Assembly (NCBI GenBank): GCA_002785165.1
Contig: PFMI01000028.1
Span: 1 to 5,644 of the forward strand
Origin: a bacterium (Candidatus Gribaldobacteria) CG_4_10_14_0_8_um_filter_33_9
GTDB lineage: Bacteria; Patescibacteriota; Minisyncoccia; Minisyncoccales; CG1-02-41-26
Direction: 5' to 3'
DNA length: 5,644 nt
Both the position numbers and the translations under genes were made by a program. Of this stretch, positions 1 to 3,576 are shown piece after piece. Under the pieces are notes generated by a model that saw only the letters and a program-made list of their open reading frames with translations, searched no databases and had not been told where the DNA came from. Numbering within the stretch: position 1 is the first letter of the stretch; every line of letters begins with the position of its first letter.

Positions 1-414
1 AAACAAGTGCTAGTTGGAACAGGCACAACGGAAGCAGAACCTGGAACAGAACCTGGAACAAAAACACCAACAAAAATACCCGCTGAATTATTATTAAATC
101 AGAAAGTAGAAAATATAGGTCAAGAAATAGATAAACAAACAAGAGGGATTTTTGGGGGATGGTTTGGAGACAATAAAAATTGGGATTTTTATAAAAAACA
201 GGAAGTGAGCGAATTTCAAGAGTGGTGGAATGCCAAAAATAAAGGTTTGCCTGATTTAAGTAAATTTGAATGGCGAGGAGCGGAAGGAGGACACACAGAG
301 ACCGCATTTAGAGAAAAATTAGGATACACAATTGGCATATTTGGGGATAGACCTCTTGCTGAAGGAGATAAACATTTAACCATATTGCAATATATGAAGA
401 AAGTGTTAAAATAA
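1..414 (+). CDS. C-terminal part of an unrecognised protein with a Pro/Thr/Gly-rich linker
   Basis: The frame is open to the left edge (the first visible codons read K-Q-V-L), so the true start lies outside the window. The GTG at 7 is only an internal codon. About 137 residues are visible. Roughly residues 6-27 form a low-complexity linker rich in Thr, Gly, Pro and Glu, including a perfect EPGT duplication. A compact-looking, Trp-rich and mostly polar region of about 105 residues follows, with GGWFGDNKNWDFY, FQEWWNAKNKG and a C-terminal YTIGIFGDRPLAEGDKHLT stretch. No transmembrane segment is visible in this part. The layout (linker, then a small terminal domain) is common in surface or secreted multidomain proteins, but I do not recognise the family and assign no function. 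It ends with TAA 5 nt before rplU, so the two may be co-transcribed unless rplU uses its own promoter. Confidence 0.7.
   Translation, partial: KQVLVGTGTTEAEPGTEPGTKTPTKIPAELLLNQKVENIGQEIDKQTRGIFGGWFGDNKNWDFYKKQEVSEFQEWWNAKNKGLPDLSKFEWRGAEGGHTETAFREKLGYTIGIFGDRPLAEGDKHLTILQYMKKVLK
37..60 (+). repeat. Perfect 12-bp tandem duplication (2 copies) in the linker
   Basis: GAACCTGGAACA occurs twice back to back (37-48 and 49-60) and encodes EPGT-EPGT. The unit is a multiple of three, so copy change only lengthens or shortens the linker without breaking the frame. It looks like recent replication slippage. Confidence 0.9.
385..412 (+). promoter_or_regulatory. Possible extended -10 promoter for rplU, predicting a leaderless mRNA
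   Basis: TTGCAA (385-390, four of six matches to the -35 consensus) is followed after 16 nt by TAAAAT (407-412, five of six matches to TATAAT). The -10 is preceded by TG at 404-405, as in extended -10 promoters. Transcription would start about 7 nt downstream, at or next to the rplU ATG (420). No Shine-Dalgarno sequence lies upstream of that ATG, which fits a leaderless transcript. The -10 overlaps the end of the preceding gene, and AT-rich DNA produces such matches by chance, so confidence is low. Confidence 0.33.
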
Positions 415-419
415 ACTAT

Positions 420-740
420 ATGTTAGCAGTGATCAAAACAGGCGGGAAACAATACATTGTTGCTCCCGGTGAAAAAATAAAAATTGAGAAACTTAATTCC
501 GAGCATCAAGAGCATCAAGAGATTGTTTTTGATCAGGTTTTGCTTGTGGAAAAAAACAAGAAATTAGAGATTGGCGCTCCCTTGCTAAATGGAGCCAAAG
601 TTTACGGCAAGGTTTTAGAACAGGGAAAAGGAAAAAAAATAATTATTTTCAAGCACAAAGCAAAAAAACACTACAAAGTAAAAAAAGGTCATCGCCAACC
701 TTTTATTAAAGTAGAAATCACAAAAATTGAAAATTCTTAA
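420..740 (+). CDS. rplU: 50S ribosomal protein bL21
   Basis: bL21 is a structural protein of the large ribosomal subunit that binds 23S rRNA. The 106-residue product (family usually about 103) starts with the typical L-A-V-I-K-T-G-G-K-Q-Y block at residues 2-12. It ends with the basic family signature at about residues 75-98 (IIFKHKAKKHYK, then KKGHRQP), so the identification is secure. The ATG at 420 gives the canonical N-terminus; no Shine-Dalgarno sequence precedes it. Residues 28-34 (EHQEHQE) come from a 9-bp tandem duplication and account for the slight extra length. The gene starts 5 nt after the upstream stop. bL21 is usually followed by rpmA (bL27), but here a terminator and converging genes follow, so bL27 must be elsewhere or absent. 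The last codons form the left arm of the terminator. Confidence 0.97.
   Translation: MLAVIKTGGKQYIVAPGEKIKIEKLNSEHQEHQEIVFDQVLLVEKNKKLEIGAPLLNGAKVYGKVLEQGKGKKIIIFKHKAKKHYKVKKGHRQPFIKVEITKIENS
501..521 (+). repeat. 9-bp tandem duplication inside rplU
   Basis: GAGCATCAA occurs twice in a row (501-509, 510-518), followed by a third GAG. It encodes EHQ-EHQ-E at residues 28-34 of bL21, between the conserved N-terminal strand and the VLLVEK segment. The unit is in frame, so it changes only a loop. Confidence 0.9.
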
Positions 741-766
741 TTAGACCTAATTTTCAATTTTTTTTT
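722..766. terminator. Intrinsic terminator between convergent rplU and recR, possibly bidirectional
   Basis: The arms AAAAATTGAAAATT (722-735) and AATTTTCAATTTTT (749-762) are perfectly complementary over 14 bp with a 13-nt loop. A run of nine T (758-766) includes the end of the right arm. Read from the minus strand, the same stem ends in five T, so it could also stop the operon ending in recR. The rplU stop codon lies in the loop. The stem is almost all A/T and therefore weak for its length; termination strength is inferred, not shown. Confidence 0.72.
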
Positions 767-775
767 GCCTTTATT

Positions 776-1360
776 TTATTTTCGGCCTTCAAGCGCGGCA
801 GACAATGTTTCTTCGTCCGCATATTCCAATTCTCCGTTCACAGGCAATCCCCGACCCAATTGGACTATATTGCAAGTTAAAATTTTAAACTTTCTCTGAA
901 GCCAAAGAGACGTGTTTTCTCCTCCAGCCGTGGAATTTAACGCCAAAATTATTTCTTTGATTTTTGGTTCATTTTTTTTAATTCTTTCTATTAATATCTC
1001 AACTCTTTGTTCCATTATTTCTTTTTTCCCTAAAATAAAATAAAGTCCTTTATATTGTTTTGTTTTTTCAATGGCTTCCAAATCCACTTCTTTTTCCACA
1101 AGACAAACAACGCTTTTGTCCCGGCTTTCGTCGGCGCAAAAACCACAGATTTTTTCTTCTCTCTCTGGTTCAAAAGAACTAAAGCACAAAGGACAAACCT
1201 TTATTTTTTCTTTTAAAACGCTTATTGATTTTATAAGTTCTTCAATTTTTTCTTGAGGGGTCTCAATCAAATAAAAAACAAATCGGCTGGCTGAGCGATG
1301 TCCAATAGTGGGAAATTTTGAAAAAAGTTCAATAAGTTTTTGAATTGAAGGAGAAAACAT
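776..1360 (-). CDS. recR: Recombination mediator protein RecR
   Basis: RecR works with RecO (and RecF) in the cytoplasm to load RecA onto SSB-coated single-stranded DNA at gaps. The 194-residue product (family about 200) has the domains in order. A helix-hairpin-helix covers about residues 8-35 (FPTIGHRSASRF). A four-cysteine zinc finger uses C56, C59, C72 and C75. A Toprim domain follows from about residue 84 (VVCLVEKEVDLEAIEKT, acidic E89 and D93). The family's C-terminal signature is present (GRGLPVNGELEYADEETL, then ALEGRK). The loop after YFIL (about 111-118) lacks the SPLDGIGP-type motif usual in RecR and is about five residues short compared with E. coli RecR as I recall it. The ATG at 1360 lies 3 nt after the stop of the carboxypeptidase gene with no Shine-Dalgarno, so translation is probably coupled. 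It is the last gene of the minus-strand operon. Confidence 0.96.
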   Translation of the reverse strand: MFSPSIQKLIELFSKFPTIGHRSASRFVFYLIETPQEKIEELIKSISVLKEKIKVCPLCFSSFEPEREEKICGFCADESRDKSVVCLVEKEVDLEAIEKTKQYKGLYFILGKKEIMEQRVEILIERIKKNEPKIKEIILALNSTAGGENTSLWLQRKFKILTCNIVQLGRGLPVNGELEYADEETLSAALEGRK

Positions 1361-1363
1361 AAT

Positions 1364-2281
1364 TTAAATGGCATATTTAATAAGTTTTTTCATATCCTCA
1401 AATCTGTTTTGGGAATTAAGAACAATGGCTATGTAATAATTTTCTGCTTTTTCTCCCTTAAAAAACAAAAGTAAACATTCGCCGGCTTTAGAAGTAAAGC
1501 CTGTCTTGCCGCTTATTATTTTCGGATTTTCTCCTAAAAGCGTGTTGGTGTTATAAATAATGTGATGAAGTCTGCCATTCTCCAGATAAAGGGAATATTT
1601 TTTGTTTGAAAGAATTTCTACAATCAAAGGCCTTTTTATCCACACATATTTTGCTAATTTTATTAAGTCCTCTGCGGTAGAATAATTTGTATCAAATGCT
1701 CCGCCATCAATGCCATTGGAATTAAAAAAATGAGTGTCTTTTAATCCTATATCCTCTGCTTTTAAATTCATTAAATCAACAAAAGATTCTTGTTTTATAA
1801 TTTCAGCCAAAGCAAAAGCGGCATCATTAGACGACTCAATAAGCGCGATGTAAAGCAAATCCTCAACTTTCAATCTCTCGCCTATTTTTAAAAATCCAGT
1901 TTGTTCGGGCTGGGAAACAGCTTTTTCTGAAATTTTTGTCTCTAATTTAGGCTGATAAAATTCTAAAGCGACAAGACCAGTCATTAATTTGGTTAAGCTG
2001 GCAATAGCCATTTTTTCTTTTTCGTTTTTTTTGAAAACCATTTGCTCTTCGCCTTGTTTGTTTATTTCAACTAAAATAGCGCTTTCTGCTGAAATCTGCG
2101 GTTCTTCTTGAACTTTGTATTCTAGAGGGAACGAAATTTGCGCTGTATAAGACAAAGGAGGAATTTCTTTCATTGCTTTAGAATAAAAAAAATCTTCAAC
2201 CGTTTTTTGAAAAATATTTATTCCTACCCAAAAAGCAAGACTGATTAAAAAAACAATAATAAAAAATTTGAATTTTTTCAT
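1364..2281 (-). CDS. D-alanyl-D-alanine carboxypeptidase, peptidase family S11 (PBP5-like), membrane anchored
   Basis: This enzyme removes the terminal D-Ala from peptidoglycan pentapeptides on the outer face of the membrane and so limits cross-linking. From the first ATG (2281) the product is 305 residues. A basic start (MKKFKF) and a hydrophobic segment at about residues 6-24 form a signal anchor. All three penicillin-binding motifs are visible: SLTK with S95 and K98, SSN at 150-152, and KTG at 259-261. Family context is clear around them (MNLKAEDIGLKDTHFFNSNGID). The protein ends about 44 residues after KTG, so the beta-rich C-terminal domain of classical PBP5 is missing. The frame continues upstream to a TTG at 2362, but that would overlap tyrS by 73 bp and adds only a Lys/Asn-rich tail. 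The ATG sits 8 nt after the tyrS stop and is preferred. There is no Shine-Dalgarno; recR follows after 3 nt. Confidence 0.93.
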   Translation of the reverse strand: MKKFKFFIIVFLISLAFWVGINIFQKTVEDFFYSKAMKEIPPLSYTAQISFPLEYKVQEEPQISAESAILVEINKQGEEQMVFKKNEKEKMAIASLTKLMTGLVALEFYQPKLETKISEKAVSQPEQTGFLKIGERLKVEDLLYIALIESSNDAAFALAEIIKQESFVDLMNLKAEDIGLKDTHFFNSNGIDGGAFDTNYSTAEDLIKLAKYVWIKRPLIVEILSNKKYSLYLENGRLHHIIYNTNTLLGENPKIISGKTGFTSKAGECLLLFFKGEKAENYYIAIVLNSQNRFEDMKKLIKYAI

Positions 2282-2289
2282 AATTAAAA

Positions 2290-3483
2290 TTAAAATTTTA
2301 TGAATTTTCTTTTGCCTGTTTGCATTATCATTCCTGATTTTATTTTTATTTTTTTTTGCCAATTTTCTTGAACCTCTCCGTCAATTTTTATCGCTCTTTG
2401 CAAAATCAGCCGTTTGGCTTCAGCTTTTGATGGCACGAGTTTTGTTTTAACTAATAAGTCCAAAATATTAAAATTTTTTGCAACAATTTTAATTAAAGGT
2501 ATTTTTGACGGCAATTTTTTTTCTTTAAAAACTTTTTCAAACTCTTGCTCCGCTTTTAGCGCCGCTTTTACTCCGTGATAAATAGCGACAATCTCCCGCG
2601 CTAATTTCGCTTTAGCGTCGCGAGGATTCTCTATCTTGAGAATTTTATCAATTTCATTCAAATCTAACCAAGTACAGTCTATAAATAACTGTCTCATATT
2701 TTCATCTGGCTGAGCCATAAGCGAGCCATACATTTTATCTGCGTCAAAATCAAGAAATACACCCGTACCCATTGATTTAGACATCATTTTTTTTCCTGTT
2801 ATTGGATTTTCGAGCAAGGTTGTAATAAATATAAATTTTTCCTTATTCTTGAGTTTTTTCAAAAGCGTGCGTCCCGCAAGCGCGTTGAATTTTTGATCCA
2901 TACCGCACATTTCCACATCAACATCCATTACCACGGAATCGTACCCCTGCATTAAAGGATAAAACATTTCGTGCAAATATAATGGCTTCTTACTTTGTAT
3001 GCGCGCTTGAAACATATCCCGCTCTATCATTTGTTGAACGGTAAAATTTGAAGCGAGATTTATAACATCTTCAAAACTGAGAGTGGACAACCAATCATTA
3101 TTGTAAAGTATTTTTATTGGATTATCTTTATTATCTACATCAATCACAGGTTTTATTTGATCAATCCATGTTTTAGTATTTAACATAACTTGTTCGCGCG
3201 TAAGTTGTTTTCGAGTCGATTCATTTTTATCTGTTGGGTCTCCAATTTGCGCGGTAAAATCGCCAATAAGAAAAATTATCTCGTGTCCTAATCTGCGCAA
3301 CTTTTCTAAAATCATGTAATTTGTAGCATGTCCGATATGAAGCGATGTGCCAGTCGCGTCAGTGCCTATGTATATACGAAGTCGTCTACCTAATTTCAAC
3401 GCTTTACGAAAACTATCTTTTGTGGGCAGAATTTCTGCTACAGAACGCGTTAGTATTTCCTCAATTTTTTGATTAACTTTCAT
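2290..3483 (-). CDS. tyrS: Tyrosyl-tRNA synthetase (TyrZ-like class I type)
   Basis: This enzyme charges tRNA-Tyr with tyrosine using ATP in the cytoplasm. The 397-residue product has the class I catalytic core. HIGH is at residues 49-52, within GTDATGTSLHIGHATNY. The KMSKS loop reads KKMMSKSMG, with MSKS at 234-237. The tyrosine/tRNA-site block reads FYPLMQGYDS (174-183) and then CGMDQKFN (193-200). An S4 RNA-binding domain covers about 340-397 (LVPSKAEAKRLILQRAIKIDG). The intact HIGH and MSKS forms match the TyrZ branch rather than the E. coli-type TyrS (HVGH/KFGKT). The usual Thr of the G-T-D-Q motif is Met here (GMDQ, 194-197). The ATG at 3483 is preferred because a strong promoter lies just upstream and would yield an mRNA starting at this codon. 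It heads an operon with the carboxypeptidase gene and recR. Confidence 0.96.
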   Translation of the reverse strand: MKVNQKIEEILTRSVAEILPTKDSFRKALKLGRRLRIYIGTDATGTSLHIGHATNYMILEKLRRLGHEIIFLIGDFTAQIGDPTDKNESTRKQLTREQVMLNTKTWIDQIKPVIDVDNKDNPIKILYNNDWLSTLSFEDVINLASNFTVQQMIERDMFQARIQSKKPLYLHEMFYPLMQGYDSVVMDVDVEMCGMDQKFNALAGRTLLKKLKNKEKFIFITTLLENPITGKKMMSKSMGTGVFLDFDADKMYGSLMAQPDENMRQLFIDCTWLDLNEIDKILKIENPRDAKAKLAREIVAIYHGVKAALKAEQEFEKVFKEKKLPSKIPLIKIVAKNFNILDLLVKTKLVPSKAEAKRLILQRAIKIDGEVQENWQKKIKIKSGMIMQTGKRKFIKF

Positions 3484-3491
3484 ATTTTTTT

Positions 3492-3520
3492 ATTATAACA
3501 AACAATTTAAAATTTGTAAA
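3492..3520 (-). promoter_or_regulatory. Near-consensus sigma70-type promoter of tyrS, predicting a leaderless transcript
   Basis: On the minus strand TTTACA (3520-3515, five of six matches to TTGACA) and a perfect TATAAT (3497-3492) are separated by the ideal 17 nt. Transcription would begin about 7 nt past the -10, at about 3485-3483, which is the tyrS start codon itself. There is no Shine-Dalgarno sequence between promoter and ATG, only ATAAAAAAAT-like sequence. A leaderless mRNA is the simplest reading. The rest of the 93-nt spacer (3484-3576) is A/T-rich apart from a short GC-rich patch at about 3525-3538. I see no T-box leader and no clear terminator for the upstream gene. Confidence 0.7.
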
Positions 3521-3576
3521 ATATGTCCTGGCTCGCGCTTTAAATGTTTTTATATTATTTTTGGAGAATTAAAAAT

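Noticed and set aside
7..9. GTG as a start codon of the first gene
   Set aside because: The frame is already open from position 1 and the segment begins in a linker, so the real start is outside the window.
1071..1256. Plus-strand open frame inside recR
   Set aside because: It is antisense to the conserved RecR zinc finger and is Ser/Phe-rich, as expected from the complement of Lys/Glu-rich coding DNA.
2282..2362. A 27-residue upstream extension of the carboxypeptidase beginning at TTG
   Set aside because: It overlaps the end of tyrS by 73 bp, begins with TTG, and adds only a Lys/Asn-rich low-complexity tail before a normal signal anchor that starts at the ATG at 2281.
3484..3576. A T-box or other riboswitch leader for tyrS
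   Set aside because: The spacer is only 93 nt, the promoter lies directly at the ATG, and there are no T-box-like stems.
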